Positions 53,066 to 64,000 of a DNA stretch of 64,000 bases are shown one piece after another. The DNA comes from Sweltsa coloradensis (taxonomy: Eukaryota > Arthropoda > Insecta > Plecoptera > Chloroperlidae): the NCBI GenBank assembly GCA_024449915.1, contig JAMZAV010000067.1, forward strand, positions 124,001-188,000, written 5' to 3'. The notes under the pieces are model-generated. The model saw only the letters and a list, made by a program, of their open reading frames with translations. It did no database searches and was not told the origin of the DNA. Numbering within the stretch: position 1 is the stretch's first letter; each line of letters begins with the position of its first letter. The position numbers and the translations under genes are program-made.

Positions 53066-54118
53066 GGAGGCCAAGTCTTGAAACCACTCGTTTCGAGTCG
53101 TGAAGTGGTGAGTCAAGCCACCTCGTCGAATTTGCGAGCGACTTGGCAATATCGAATAGGCTAGTCTTGAAACCCACCATGCGTTTGGAAACAACAAGCG
53201 AGTTGGAAATATTCCGAGTCGACTGGCTTTTCGCGACTTGTAGCTCCGCCCCCACAGCTCATAGAACGACCAATCACAAACAGTGTTACATAAAACATTC
53301 GATTTAAATAATCGATGTTGTGAATTATATCGATGCTATAATCGATTGTGACGAACTATCGATGCTATTATCGATTCTCACTTTTAATCAACTATCAAAA
53401 CACATAAGCGTACTGTAGTAGGCTAGGCCTACATATTTATTTCCCTTAGTTTATTGTTATTATCAAATAGCCTAAAGGCAGTCGTACTCGCTATTTAATC
53501 ATATTTTTATTTTGTTTGTTTTGTTATATTTGCGCAAGTTTTCTAGGGCTAGGCCTAGTTTACCTAAAATGCCAAAACAAATTGCAAAAAAGGTGTAACT
53601 AAAAAGTAATTCGCACTGAAAAGTTATAACAATTATTTCTGTCACAAATATTTAAGTGAAACAGTTTTCCTGGACGGGATTCGAACCGGCGACCCCTCGC
53701 GTGCAAACCAAGCGCTCTAACCATTCGGCCGCGGCAACCACGGTGAATGGGCGGTCTAGAGCACGCTAACTTGCGATGAGCGATAAACATTTGTCATGAA
53801 AATTAGGACACTTTAAATACTTTTAAAGCCTTCTGCCAATATATTTTTCTAGAGTGTAATTTACGTCTCTATACATAAGATGTACCTTATAACTATTTAT
53901 TTCGTCATTAAAAACTTTCGATGTGGCAGTCAAGTCGCTTGAAATCATCCAACTCGCGAACAAAATACCTAATGGTTTGAAACGTGAAAAAATATTCGTT
54001 CCAAGTCACTGTGCGACTCGTGGTCTTGTCCACAAGTCTACCTATCTGGCGATTTTGATCGACTTGGAACGAAAACGCGACTCGGAACAAAAGCGAGTGG
54101 TTTCAAGACTTGGCCTCC
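53066..54118. mobile_element. DNA element with 25-bp perfect inverted ends, carrying a SINE
   Basis: GGAGGCCAAGTCTTGAAACC plus five more bases at 53066 is mirrored exactly at 54094-54118. It encloses a family D SINE. No transposase frame is present, and the target duplication is not clear. Confidence 0.65.
53590..53935 (-). mobile_element. tRNA-derived SINE family D, copy 1
   Basis: The minus-strand head reads CGAATGGTTAGAGCGC and GCCGGTTCGAATCCCG. It shares the 3' flank TACTTTTAAAGCCTTCTGCC with copy 2 at 59165. T-stem mispairing argues against a real tRNA gene. Confidence 0.6.
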
Positions 54119-54892
54119 AGTATCGCCAGTTACTATTCTAAGTCCATGATTTAACCAAATAATTCAACAAATTCATAACAGTTGACATCAACCCATCTCA
54201 ATTAGTAAAATTTCCTGATCAAGTGAAAGATGTCAATTGTTAATTAATTGATTATTTCCAATATTTGGAATTGTTATCATTTGGTTATTTATTGCTATTC
54301 AATTACATTTTTTACTATAGCGAAGCATATTTTATTCTGATGTATAGTAATTTAATTCACAAATTTGTTTTTTTTCAGTCAAAGGTGGACAAGTTCACTA
54401 TACGTATGCAAGAGTAAATTAATAACAAATTGTTAAAAAAAAAAATAGATGTGCCATTTAAACAAAATTGTTTTGTCTGTATTGTTTTCAACACAAACTT
54501 TTACTTAACAGCAAAAACCCTAACACGTAATTTTTTGGTAAAAAAAATACACTTCAATCAATGAAGCATTGAAATGACAAACAACGAGGACATAACTGAT
54601 TTTTTAATCGTCCTGGAGAATTTGACGATGTCATCACAACTAATATAGTAAACCAGCATTACAATATACCATCTAGGCTGGAGACAATGGTTGGCATTAC
54701 TCACTACGTTTCCATTCCGAATTCGTTCACCTATTGATGTGTTACCTACGTAGTCTGTTTACTTTGTTTGTAAGGTGAACTTTAGTCATAGGTATTCAGC
54801 AATAGTACTTTCCAAACCATCATAAAACCCAAGTTCTTAAACTAATACTTTGTAATATTTGACGCTAAATTTACGAAATTGACCATTTTTAT

Positions 54893-55062
54893 TACATAAC
54901 TTCTCGTGGGTAACCAGCCCATCTTACAATGTCCGAGAACTGTTTGTAAGGATCGATGAAAACCTCGGAACAAAACTATCAGTAAGGATTGCCGGTAAAA
55001 CGAATACGTAAACTCCCGAAATAGCGTCTCGTGCTTTACGCTTGAGCCTCTACAGTCGGTGT
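54893..55062 (-). mobile_element. tRNA-derived SINE family B, copy 7, degraded
   Basis: Body AGGATTGCCGGTAAAACGAA and head remnant GCGTCTCGTGCTTTACGCTT are recognisable against other B copies. Confidence 0.45.
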
Positions 55063-55577
55063 ACAATTTGCGAAATTGCGTTTTGCCCGCCTATTTCAAT
55101 ATCTGCTCATTATAATCTTTGTACGTAAAATTGTCGTTCATGCTTTTTGGTTAAGGTCCCCCCCCCCCCTCGATCATCAACTCACCCAACCCCGGGCCAA
55201 CGGTACAACTATATCCCTCGGTGTACGGTTAAGTCACTGTGCCATGGGTTTAACATCCTCTATATTTATAAAATAAACTTTATCATCACATTTTCTCAGG
55301 TTCAAGTAACCACTTTATGATGCACAATGTTTCTTCCAGTGACAAGTGTCTCACATACCTCCATCATGAATCATGATGCTTTGTATTTGTGCAGTGAAGC
55401 GTAATGGCATTATCAACAACGGAAACAAGCAAGTGCCGAGGAATTTCGTGGCAGTTCGACCTAATCGCGATGAGACTCAATACTGACGTTATGGAAAGTT
55501 CCTCTCGGTCTTAGCTCCGCCCACAACGACAAAGTAACGCCTCTTTGATCACGTCACTACCTACCTGGACCGTATGC

Positions 55578-55612
55578 TATAAATACGAGTGCGCCGTGTC
55601 CGGCTCTTCAGT
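55578..55612 (+). promoter_or_regulatory. TATA box and arthropod initiator of the membrane-protein gene
   Basis: TATAAATA at 55578-55585 and TCAGT at 55608-55612. The initiator A (55610) is 32 bp downstream of the first T, the standard spacing for a focused arthropod core promoter. The ATG follows 74 bp later. Confidence 0.7.
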
Positions 55613-55683
55613 AGTCCACTACTCTCCAACCTGTACAGAAGCAGTTTGTCTGCAGAAGCAACCAGCAGAAGCAGCTGTCAAGA

Positions 55684-55917
55684 ATGACTGCGGAAAGTAA
55701 TCTTGAAGTTAGTCAGAGGCAAACGGAGGAAGAGCCGGGAAATATCATCCGTGAAGATAATTCGACCGTGCGCATTCAGGATCTCCATGTGCCGGAAGTC
55801 TTTGAGATGGAAGACGCTCAATACCAGGGAAAGCGCTTGAAGCGGAGGCGTGTATACGAAAACTACCCACGCTACTGCCTCGGGTACACCAGCTCAAGAT
55901 GGATCCCCTACCTAGTG
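55684..55917 (+). CDS. Membrane-protein gene exon 1
   Basis: ATG at 55684 after a CAG/AAGCAG-rich leader; 78 codons; donor GTGAGT at 55918, phase 0. It ends SSRWIPYLV, the start of the membrane segment. Confidence 0.75.
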
Positions 55918-57125
55918 GTGAGTAGAATGGAAAATGTGAAATGTTAATAGGTCCTTCCCTTAATTTAATAAAAGGCTTTTTGAAATTCAAAGTGAAATGT
56001 TCGTTTGGTACAAAAATGTTGTAAACTTGAAGACAGATATAGAGTCCCACAACTTTCATACAAAGACGCATTATTGTACAAAAGAAGCAACCCTTGTAGT
56101 CAATTTAACGCCTATTAACTCAGGAAATGAATGCTTCTAAACTATTTTACGATGTTGCCAAATCGCCAAACTGCTTTCGGACAGTTACTTACAATAGCTT
56201 AAAACAGGTATATTGGCAACTTTGTAAGAGGCGGTGGATGGAGTAGGACCCCTGCTGTTTGACATCAACCCTTTTTCCGCTTGGCTGATTTGGAGAAATG
56301 GGACTCTATATCTGTCTTCAACTCTACAAATCTATGTCAGGAAAGTGCGTACTCATATCTCGGTTTGTGTTTCGATTATTGTATTTTGTGTTTGTAGTTT
56401 GTGAAATATTTTATTCTATCACAGTGTTGGCCCGAGCATTAAGCGCGCGACTCTGATTCGGGAAGTCCCGTGTTCAAATCCCGTCGAGACCTGTGAAATG
56501 TAAATCCCGTAATCTTGACTGAGTTTATTTCCCCCGAGATTATCCACAGTCGTTAATGCGAATGCCTTTTGAACAGCCCTCGGACGTCCCATGGAAGGTT
56601 TTACAGGGGAAATGATTTTTAATGTTTACTCCACGGTGGTCATACAGTTCAAGCACAGGGTCGAAGCGTATGGTCATGTGTTCGAATTCCGCATAAGTCA
56701 CGTTTACTGTTCAGCGGTAGACAACGCGGTAGGCGCGGTTAGCCGGTAGTCACTCGAACACCGAAGTTAAGCAGCTTCGGGCGTGGTCAGAGGTAGAGTG
56801 GGTGACCGCTCAGCGTTGAAACTCACGTATGCCACTGGTTAGAGCAGATGGAGGGTTCGAGAGCTAGTGTAACGGCTTCGTTCTTCTTGACTTCTGCTCG
56901 GCAGTCCGGGTTAGTGGAGGAACTTATATGAATGTCAAGGTTACATCGGCCCTCGGATGGGACGTAAAGCCGTTGGTCCCCTTGATACTTTTCGAAAGTA
57001 GTAGGCTATGTGTCGGTACCGGGTTTCTCCTCCTCTCTTCTCTGGATTACATTATCCGTTGCAATAGAGATTTAAGTATAAAAGTAATAATAATAATAAT
57101 AAAAATAGAAATAATAATAAAAAAA

Positions 57126-57187
<62 letters not shown>

Positions 57188-60100
57188 TAAATAAATGCGA
57201 CAAGTTCTACATCCATCATCATATTATTGTATCGTGTCGCAAAACGATTTAAAAAACAATTTTGCTTAAAAAACGCATCTTAGTTTCCGTTTTGTCCACT
57301 GAGAACTCTCTTCCAGACGTGCGTTAACTGTTCGGTGTTTCACGCGACGCGGTAGGCGTGTTTAAACTTTGACGTGTCAAATGGTTCAGCGTCCGACGCG
57401 TCGCCGTCGGTAACGTGATATTGAAGTTAAATTAGCAAGGGGCACACAGAGGGTTCAATTCACGCATTAGGCGTGGATTTTTCGCAATCATCCTTCATCC
57501 CCATCCATTACCATTCATTGTCTCCAATATAGAAGTCTTAGTGCATTAATTAAAGACTACTATAATATCAATTAATATTTAAACGCTAAGTTTATAATAA
57601 TTCATACCATTATTTATTTAATTATATTCAATATTAAGATAATTTTTTATTTTTACGTGCGAGATGCAGTTTTAGTTGATTTTTTATTGTTTGGTGGATT
57701 ATGTAATTTGTTTGCTCATGTAAAATAACTGATTATTCTATAATAATACGTTTTTAAATAGGTTTTTATTTAATTTTGTATAAACTACCTTTTATGATTA
57801 TGTTTTTATGGAATAAATAAATGAAAACAATTAAAAAAGACAGTTATCATTAAAAACCATCATCATTAAATTTGACATGGTGCAAGACGCCGAAACATCT
57901 TTGGAATAGGCAGTCTAGACCGTTGTTGATACTCTTGTCTGGTGTTTTCAGTACTACCTGCTATACAGTGTAATAGTTGTGCTGTTTGTCGGCTGCTTGG
58001 TGACCTGCATATTATTCTTCTGGACACAGAAACCCTCACCGACTCCAGACCACGATGACAAGTAAGATCACAATTGTTAAATACTCTCATATAAGACTGC
58101 TGGATGAGACCAGATTAGAAAAATGATGTTTAAAGTCGAGTGAGCGTAATTGCACATTCATGTGATTTTCTTCAAATTTCAGATGTAGCAAGATGAAATT
58201 GCGCTTGTTAATTTAAAAAAAAAATTATGGACCTAACCGCACTACTTTTTAATTTATCACGTGTTGAAATACGCTGGATAATGCTATCTAAAGCATTGTA
58301 ACTAAGCAAAAACCTACACTTTCAATCGGATAACACTGTTTAACTACTAAGAAAAACCATAGGATATTAACAAATTTAGTACCAAAATGTAGGTAACTTC
58401 ACGACTTACAATATTGCGCTTGAAAAATCTTGTTTTACCGTGTTCATTTCCGAGATAATTGCGTTTGAATTTTGATGTAACGCATTTAGTTCCGTGTTTA
58501 CGCGAGATGTATGGCAACAGTGCGTGACGTCACAACATCGTTCGTCCGTCACGTCTCTCGGAGGCGTGCCCTTGTCGTTGGCAGTAGGCCTGGGGCTACC
58601 ACGGTACTACACTTCTCTTTGGTGGTTTAGAATGCCTACAAAAAGCCTACACTGCTGCTTTTCGGCAACAGGCCTAGTGAAGTCCAAGTTCCAACAATAA
58701 AAATGTTTAATTCTTAGTGCCCGTGGTACGCCACAAACCTAACTACTCCTAAGCCTACAGTATTTAGCGTAGTGCTAGGCCTAGCCAGCAATCAGCTTTG
58801 GCCACTGTGGTTCTATAATCAAAGCCAAACCTATGCCTACAGTATTTACTATGGTCATAAGGCCTAGGCCTACCTCTAAGAGTTTAATGTTCTACATCTC
58901 GTAGGACCTAGATAATATTTGTAGGCCTATGTCTCACTGATCAATCATAAGCTAGGCGTAAATTTCATATTAAAAAAATAGGTACCTAAGTATTGGGTGC
59001 AGTGCCAGTCTGAAGCCGGTAAAAGCACTACACTATAAACCCAAAGCTTATATCCTAGCCCTAGCCAAACATTGAGGGAAGAATGTCTTCGTGTTCGAGT
59101 AATTTCCAATGAAAAGTGATAAAAATTATACCCGTCATAGATAAGAAGTAAACAATAATGATGGGATGAGTAAAAAAAAGTAAAAAAAAATTCCCCGTCG
59201 GGACTCGAACCGGCGACCTCTCGCTTTCTAGGCGAGCACTCTAACCATTGGGCCAGTACCGACTACAGTAAGCAGCTGGTCCAGACCGATACTTTCGCAG
59301 CCCAGAAGACATGCGCGCTGACTCAAAACGAGCATAAAAGTTTTGTGATAGCAATTAGAACACTTTTAATACTTTTAAAGCCTACTGCCAATATTTCTTG
59401 AACGTAATTGACGTCTGTACATAGCATGTGTACGCAATTACTGTTTACTTTGGTATGAAACACTTTCGAGGCGGTAGTTCTTTTGACGCATCCACACTCG
59501 ATCAGAATGAGAAGGCTGCCGGCTGCCCGTGCCATGTTGCCAAGCCAAATACCAGGTTGGCCAAACTCTCAAGAAGAAGTTTCCAACTATTACCTATCGT
59601 ATATTTATTGTTTATAATTACATGAAAGCCAATCATATTGAATGTTTAATGTTTAACGAACATAGAATTATTTTGTCCGTAGGCCCATTAGCATAATTTA
59701 GTGATTAACGTGTAATTTTGATGGGACGTTTCGATTTCCGAGGTTGGCAAATACTTAACTAGTCAGTTAGCAACTGTACCAATAAGAGATGCAAATAATT
59801 ATGTTTTCCTAAAATGTAACAATTAAAAATAAATGAATACTTACAGTAGTAAAATAAAATACAGTAGTAAGATTATCTGACATAAAAAATATTAAGTTGG
59901 CCCCATTTTATAAGTTGTTACTGAATAATAATATTATACTCTTGAGTCCGCTGGTACACTCGCTCGAGTCACTTTAAGGGCACACAGCACTAAGATTGTA
60001 AGCGCCCTATGTTTGTTTTTTGATTGCTTGGGAGAAAACGCATTAATAATATTAATACTTAAAAATTATTAAATACGTTAAAAAATCGATGTTATTATAG

Positions 60101-62640
60101 CTTAATTTATCGACATGAAATATATAAAAAAAAGTCAAGATTTTTTTCTATGATCTTTTATGCAGTGATTCATATGAATCTGAATCAGGAATTCGTTTAT
60201 GAAGTCTGCTATAGAATTTAATCACTTTAAAAATGGTTATGACATAGCATGCATAAAAAACTGAAAACATATTTAATTTTATAAATTTGTCTTAAGTTAG
60301 ATGGAGTAAATTATCATGATTTTCGGATCAATTAACAATAATTGTTGTCAATTTACGAGAAAAGGTAATCGTTGTAAGTGTGTTTTGTGTTTAATTATAC
60401 GATTGTGTCAATTTCTGACTGTGTAACTAAAGAAATCCTTACACACTCAAAAGAAATGAGATCTAAAAAACGGGCCAGGCTCATCTACCCTTCCACATTT
60501 GCGCATTCTTAATTCATAAACGTACAGTGTCCCGTAACAACATCCTTGAAAAGCTTGGCAAAATAGAATTTGCATGACCATTACGTTAAAATTAATTAGA
60601 AAAAAGAATTTTGATGAACTATTACGTTTAAATTAATAGTTGCAAATTCTATTTTGCCAAGCTTTTCAAGGATGCTGTTATGGGACACTGTACGTTTATG
60701 AATTAAGAATGCGCAAATGTGGAAGGGTAGATAAGCTTGGCCCTTTTTTTAGATCTCATTCCTTTTGAGTGTGTAAGGTTTGGCTGAATTTTTAATAGTT
60801 TTTGTTATGTGTGGGATGTTAATATAGGACTGTGTGACTTCATGACCTTGTTACTATAAAGGACTGTGTGACTTCATGACTGTGTTACTAGGAAGTTTCG
60901 TAAACGCTTTTTTTAGTCGCGTTGATGGATGAGATTTTTTTAGTTTTTTTGGTATGGGATATCTTTACTTTTGCAAGTGCTTTGTTTTGCCGCATTTTAG
61001 GTGATTGTTGTCAAGTTTCTATTGTTTCTTGTTGTTATTATTTACCGTAAAAAACTTATATTAAAAGCTTTATTTCTATGGATTCTGGCTATATTCTTCA
61101 ACTTTTTCTTTCAAAATGTATACATCCCCACCCGTTTGGTCAGAATTGACACAAATGGCACGAAAATATCGCACAAAAAATCAAAAAACTTTTTTTAAAA
61201 GCTTCATTTCTATGGATTCTGGCTAACTTTTTCAACTTTTACTTTCAAAAGGTACTACATCACCAAGACCTAAATGTCCATGTATAATATGAACGTTGTT
61301 GCTCCACCCGTTTGGTCAGAATTGACCCAAATGGCACGAAAATATCGCACAAAAAATCAAAAAAACTTATATTAAAAGCTTTATTTCTATGGGTTCTGGC
61401 TAAATTTTTCAACTTTTTTCTTTCAAAAAGTACTACATTACCATAACATTAATGTCCATGTATAATATGAACGTTGTGGCCCCACCCGTTTGGTCAGAAT
61501 CGGCCCAAATGTCACGAAAATATCGCACTATAAATCGAAAAAATCGTAAAAGTACGATATTCATGAGAAATATTTCTTTGATTGTACCCAAAAACAAAAC
61601 ACCTCTAAGATTAGAGATTTTTAAGGTCCCCTCCAATTTTCATCAAGATCGGATATGCCGTTCGCCTGGTAGAGAGTTAACAAATAGACAGAAAAATAAA
61701 CAAAAAAAAAACACCCGAGCTAAATTTTTTGGGGGTCAGTGAAATTGAAGTCTTCGCTTCGCTCATCCAATTATAGGACTGTGTGACTTTATGACTTTAT
61801 AAATATAGGACTCTGTGACTTCATGACGGTGATACTATAGGACTGTGTGACTTCATCACTGTGTATCTTTAGGACTACTTACTAACCTCATGGTCTGGTG
61901 CAAAAATATTTTTTTTCAGCAACTTCTCTGTCGGCAACAAAATTCAGAATGAAATTCAGGATAACTTTATGACGGCAAAATTCGATGAAACCCACTTGTT
62001 CCCAGTAAAAGTTAATGATTCCGATTATCAAAACATCACCACTAAGAAAACACTTTCGAGGGATATTGGTTCAATTCAAGAGCAAAACGCGTCCTATCGT
62101 GTTCTAACTGAAGACAACGTCACAAAATTGCACAACTCTGAAATTATGAGACCGAAACGCGACCTCAACCAGTTTTGGCAGGGGTTTAAGGAAAAGGTAG
62201 CTTCAAATACAAAGGTGCTGGAGAAAAAGACGAAAGAGCAATTTGAGGAGATGATGGAAACATTGAGTAAAAGTACACGTTCAAAGAGGGACTATATGAT
62301 GTGACCAGGCAGGAGCGAGGAACAGAACAGGAGAAACAGACGGATGTGACCAGGCAGGCAACCTGACGACCAGTACGACCCAGTTCTTGATTGAAGATCA
62401 TGGTGAGGATGATAAGTTGAATGATTCTTCTAATTCCACATTGTTTTTGGATAGCGAGACTGACGAAGGCCAGAAATCGTCAATTTCTTCGGAGATCACA
62501 CTTCCCAAATCTAATGACGGTCAAGGTGAAGAAAACTCGTCAGCTGAAGAACTTGCATCGGAAGAAGAATCCAACGCTCTCAAAGATACCGAAATTCCTG
62601 GCAACGGTACCTGGGAACAGGAGACGAATTAATCACTAGG
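55684..62640 (+). CDS. Single-pass membrane protein, family unknown (3 coding exons, frame break)
   Basis: Exons 55684-55917, 57952-58061 and 61920-62640 join in phase (0, then 2). The N-terminal ~78 residues are hydrophilic and carry a basic KRLKRRR stretch just before the membrane. Exon 2 adds one transmembrane helix (SVIVVLFVGCLVTCILFF). With no signal peptide and the basic side N-terminal, a type II orientation is likely. The outer part has N-glycosylation sequons (NIT, NAS, NVT) and furin-like RPKR and RSKR sites. The frame stops at TGA 62302-62304, but the adjacent frame stays open to TAA 62630-62632 with an acidic Glu/Ser-rich tail (see separate entry). I do not recognise the family. 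Confidence 0.65.
56420..56605 (+). mobile_element. tRNA-derived SINE family B, copy 8 (+ strand)
   Basis: GTGTTGGCCCGAGCATTAAG, CGCGACTCTGATTCGGGAAG, then TGTTCAAATCCCGTCGAGAC. It is the only B copy on the + strand. Confidence 0.7.
56715..57192 (+). mobile_element. 5S rRNA-like SINE, copy 3, with AAT tail
   Basis: The head CACCGAAGTTAAGCAGCTTC then GGGCGTGGTCAG is closest of the three to 5S rRNA. The body GATGGGACGTAAAGCCGTTG follows and an AAT repeat (57086-57192) replaces the usual 3' part. Confidence 0.75.
57952..58061 (+). CDS. Membrane-protein gene exon 2: transmembrane helix
   Basis: The acceptor GTGTTTTCAG ends at 57951 and the donor GTAAGA starts at 58062, phase 0-2. It reads YYLLYSVIVVLFVGCLVTC then KPSPTPDHDD. 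Confidence 0.75.
58062..60436. other. Intron 2 of the membrane-protein gene, 5' part
   Basis: Apart from the family D SINE (59165-59480) I see only A/T-rich and TAGGCCTA-containing sequence without a supported feature. Confidence 0.4.
59165..59480 (-). mobile_element. tRNA-derived SINE family D, copy 2 (Ser-AGA-like head)
   Basis: The minus strand reads CCCAATGGTTAGAGTGC, a well-paired anticodon arm CTCGC-CTAGAAA-GCGAG (AGA) and GCCGGTTCGAGTCCCG. The D stem is poor and the flanks match copy 1, so it is a SINE head and not a tRNA gene. Confidence 0.6.
60437..60778. mobile_element. 342-bp hairpin MITE
   Basis: CCTTACACACTCAAAAGAAA at the left is mirrored at 60759-60778, with ~140-bp arms (AATTCATAAACGTACAGTGT and complement). 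Arm identity is high. Confidence 0.8.
60827..61875 (+). repeat. ~32-bp minisatellite split by element H8
   Basis: Units of the form AGGACTGTGTGACTTCATGA plus CTGTGTTACTATA lie at 60827-60887 and 61774-61875; element H8 sits between. Confidence 0.8.
60888..61771 (-). mobile_element. Asymmetric-TIR element H8
   Basis: CTAGGAAGTTTCGTAAACGC at 60888, GCGTTGATGGATGAG inside, and CGCTTCGCTCATCCAA at 61771. A ~130-bp internal segment (AAAAGCTTTATTTCTATGG) repeats three times at 61060-61460. Confidence 0.7.
61920..62640 (+). CDS. Membrane-protein gene exon 3: outer domain
   Basis: The acceptor TTTTTTTTCAG ends at 61919, phase 2. It includes helices around QFWQGFKEKVASNTKVLEKK and ends RSKRDYMM-stop at 62304. 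The donor GTAAGC at 62641 joins the terminal exon. The last junction lies 336 nt after this stop but only 8 nt after the TAA of the shifted frame, suggesting the latter is the original end. Confidence 0.65.
62300..62632 (+). pseudogene. Shifted-frame acidic tail of the membrane protein
   Basis: The +1 frame is open from just before the TGA to TAA 62632. It reads CDQAGARNRTGETDG, then EDHGEDDKLNDSSNSTLF and GEENSSAEELASEEES, a low-complexity acidic tail with sequons. A 16-bp direct repeat (GATGTGACCAGGCAGG at 62299 and 62343) sits at the break. Confidence 0.5.
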
Positions 62641-63686
62641 GTAAGCATTTTACGACATTCTCAATCTAACTTTTTTTATTTTAATTCTTGTTCCGCAGAC
62701 ATACATTAAATTAATGTGTCTAGATATGGCAGAAACACTGATTCGCAAAGATGCAAAGTAGTAATTTTTGCCAAGACAAAAATTCCACTGTTTATATGTA
62801 AAGCGCAATCAGGTCATTAGCCCTTTCAGTACCGAATTAAATTGGTCAAAATTAAGTTAATTTAAGCAATAATTTAAAATTACAAATTTTTTCTAAAGTT
62901 GTTAGTGTTTTTTATACATACTTTCTTTGTATAGTGTTTTTTAAGGAATTTTGGGCAATTTTGGATTTTGAATTCAAGCTTCAATATAGGTACAGATGTA
63001 AAATTGATGTGCATTCCTAGAACTAGATTTGTTAAAGATTTTTTTTTTTTTTTTTTTTACATTTTTTGTACTCAAATATGTTGCTTTACTAGAAATAAAT
63101 TACTTTTCAGGGACAAACCTCGTTTTTCCCATTTTTAGCCTTTTTGCAGATGTTTATTTTCAATCTTTTCTAAAACGGCTTTCATCCAATTTGGAAAATG
63201 TTTATATTTTTAATGCACGATGAAAAAAATTGGTGTCTAATTATTGAAAAAAACCTACCTTTTACCCGGATATAAAATTAGAAAGTTAATGTCCGACATC
63301 GTGAAAGGGTTTACTTAGTTTTTTTTTTCTCCGTAAATCAATAGATCCCTTTTCTCAATCACAATGAGAGACATATATTCCGATCTCTTTATAGTGTACG
63401 TGTTATATCGTACATAATAAATGGGATCTTAAAACGTCAATGCTAAAATATGGATTATTTGTTTAGATATCTAGATATAACAAATAATTAAGAACCTTAA
63501 AATGGTCAAGAGGTTGATAATTTAAGAAGGCATTTTCAGGCAAAATAAAATACGTAATTTCGGTTTCAGTCACACTTGGAAACATACACTTAGGCTTGCA
63601 TTTACAAACTGGACAAGGGAGATGACAAGATCGTCCGAACCCCAGTGATTATATCAGTTTACTAACATGTGTGTACCCTGTTGCAG

Positions 63687-63895
63687 ATGAGTACGAGACG
63701 ACCCCTACTGAAATGAAGCTCCGATCAGCAACGACCTTCAGACTATGACGACGGCAGCAAAGTCCCGGACTTCTTCTGGTAAAACTCGACTCTCGGGACT
63801 CACTGCTCCTCTTCTTTCCACGACTAAGAACTGAAGAAACAAGCATTCAACCATTTCTGTCCATGATTCGGTAATAAAATTTCGATAAACATTAG
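63687..63895 (+). other. Terminal (3' UTR) exon with polyadenylation signal
   Basis: The acceptor TACCCTGTTGCAG ends at 63686 and AATAAA is at 63873-63878. It reads only MSTRRPLLK-stop in phase 0, so it is probably mostly untranslated. Confidence 0.5.
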
Positions 63896-64000
63896 GCGAA
63901 CGAAATTGTTATTTATGGAAAAGTATAAAATAGTAAAAAATAATATTTTTGAAAATTTGTAGATTCTATTAAAAAAAATATTTTTATTGATTCTCAACGA

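Larger units (their letters stand above)
55918..57951. other. Intron 1 of the membrane-protein gene
   Basis: It contains SINE B8 and 5S-like SINE copy 3 with its trinucleotide tail; no exon is seen. Confidence 0.5.

Noticed and set aside
53671..53745. Possible tRNA gene on the minus strand
   Set aside because: T-stem mispairing and shared flanks with 59165-59480 show a SINE head.
54375..54418. Short exon (acceptor TTTTTTTTCAG then SKVDKFTIRMQE-stop) as the receptor's last exon
   Set aside because: The exon at 46371-46430 has the conserved YSYF ending and is nearer.
59200..59275. Possible tRNA-Ser(AGA) gene
   Set aside because: The anticodon arm is good but the D stem is poor, there is no long variable arm as serine tRNAs require, and flanks match another copy.
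61969..62304. Separate gene starting at the ATG 61969
   Set aside because: The phase and acceptor at 61919 join it to the transmembrane exon, with no promoter of its own seen.

Overview
The window is animal nuclear DNA, almost certainly from an insect. The strongest clue is a complete five-exon gene for a seven-transmembrane odorant receptor of the insect Or type (38410-46430). A TATA box followed 32 bp later by an arthropod-type TCAGT initiator (55578-55612) agrees. The species cannot be named. Genes are split by long introns packed with SINEs, hairpin MITEs, rolling-circle-like elements and simple repeats. All recognised genes lie on the + strand.

Layout. (1) 46-13450: a five-exon secreted protein gene with signal peptide, sushi (CCP) domain, Thr-rich mucin-like linker and C-type lectin domain split over two exons. 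All splice phases agree, but exon 4 carries an in-frame TGA where the fold normally has Gly. A 54-bp minisatellite has copied the splice acceptor of exon 2 twelve times, and part of the last exon is duplicated in the intron before it. (2) 19811-36800: two tandem paralogues (A and B) of an acidic, repeat-built secreted protein that I do not recognise. Each has a 58-nt signal-peptide exon and a large second exon. Both carry frame breaks, and B has lost its 3' part to a roughly 3-kb nest of transposons. A's intron holds eight copies of a roughly 291-bp tandem repeat, each containing a tRNA-like sequence. (3) 37560-46430: a duplicated upstream segment, then the odorant receptor, whose exon 1 encodes an unusually long loop between TM4 and TM5. 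(4) 55578-63890: a gene with a clear core promoter, a single-pass membrane protein with Arg/Lys-rich cleavage-like sites, an acidic tail in a shifted frame, and a terminal exon with AATAAA.

Mobile DNA explains much of the rest: at least five tRNA-like SINE families, a 5S-rRNA-like SINE (3 copies), two families with asymmetric terminal inverted repeats ending in CCTAGT (10 copies, one nested inside another), at least five kinds of TTAA-flanked hairpin element, a 112-bp hAT-like MITE with an 8-bp target duplication, a probable 808-bp solo LTR and a degenerate LINE reverse transcriptase. Three of the four loci other than the receptor carry a frame break and the fourth a nonsense codon, so real decay and assembly error must be separated before the proteins are trusted. 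Exon calls rest on splice consensus, phase and protein pattern read by eye; no searches were run.
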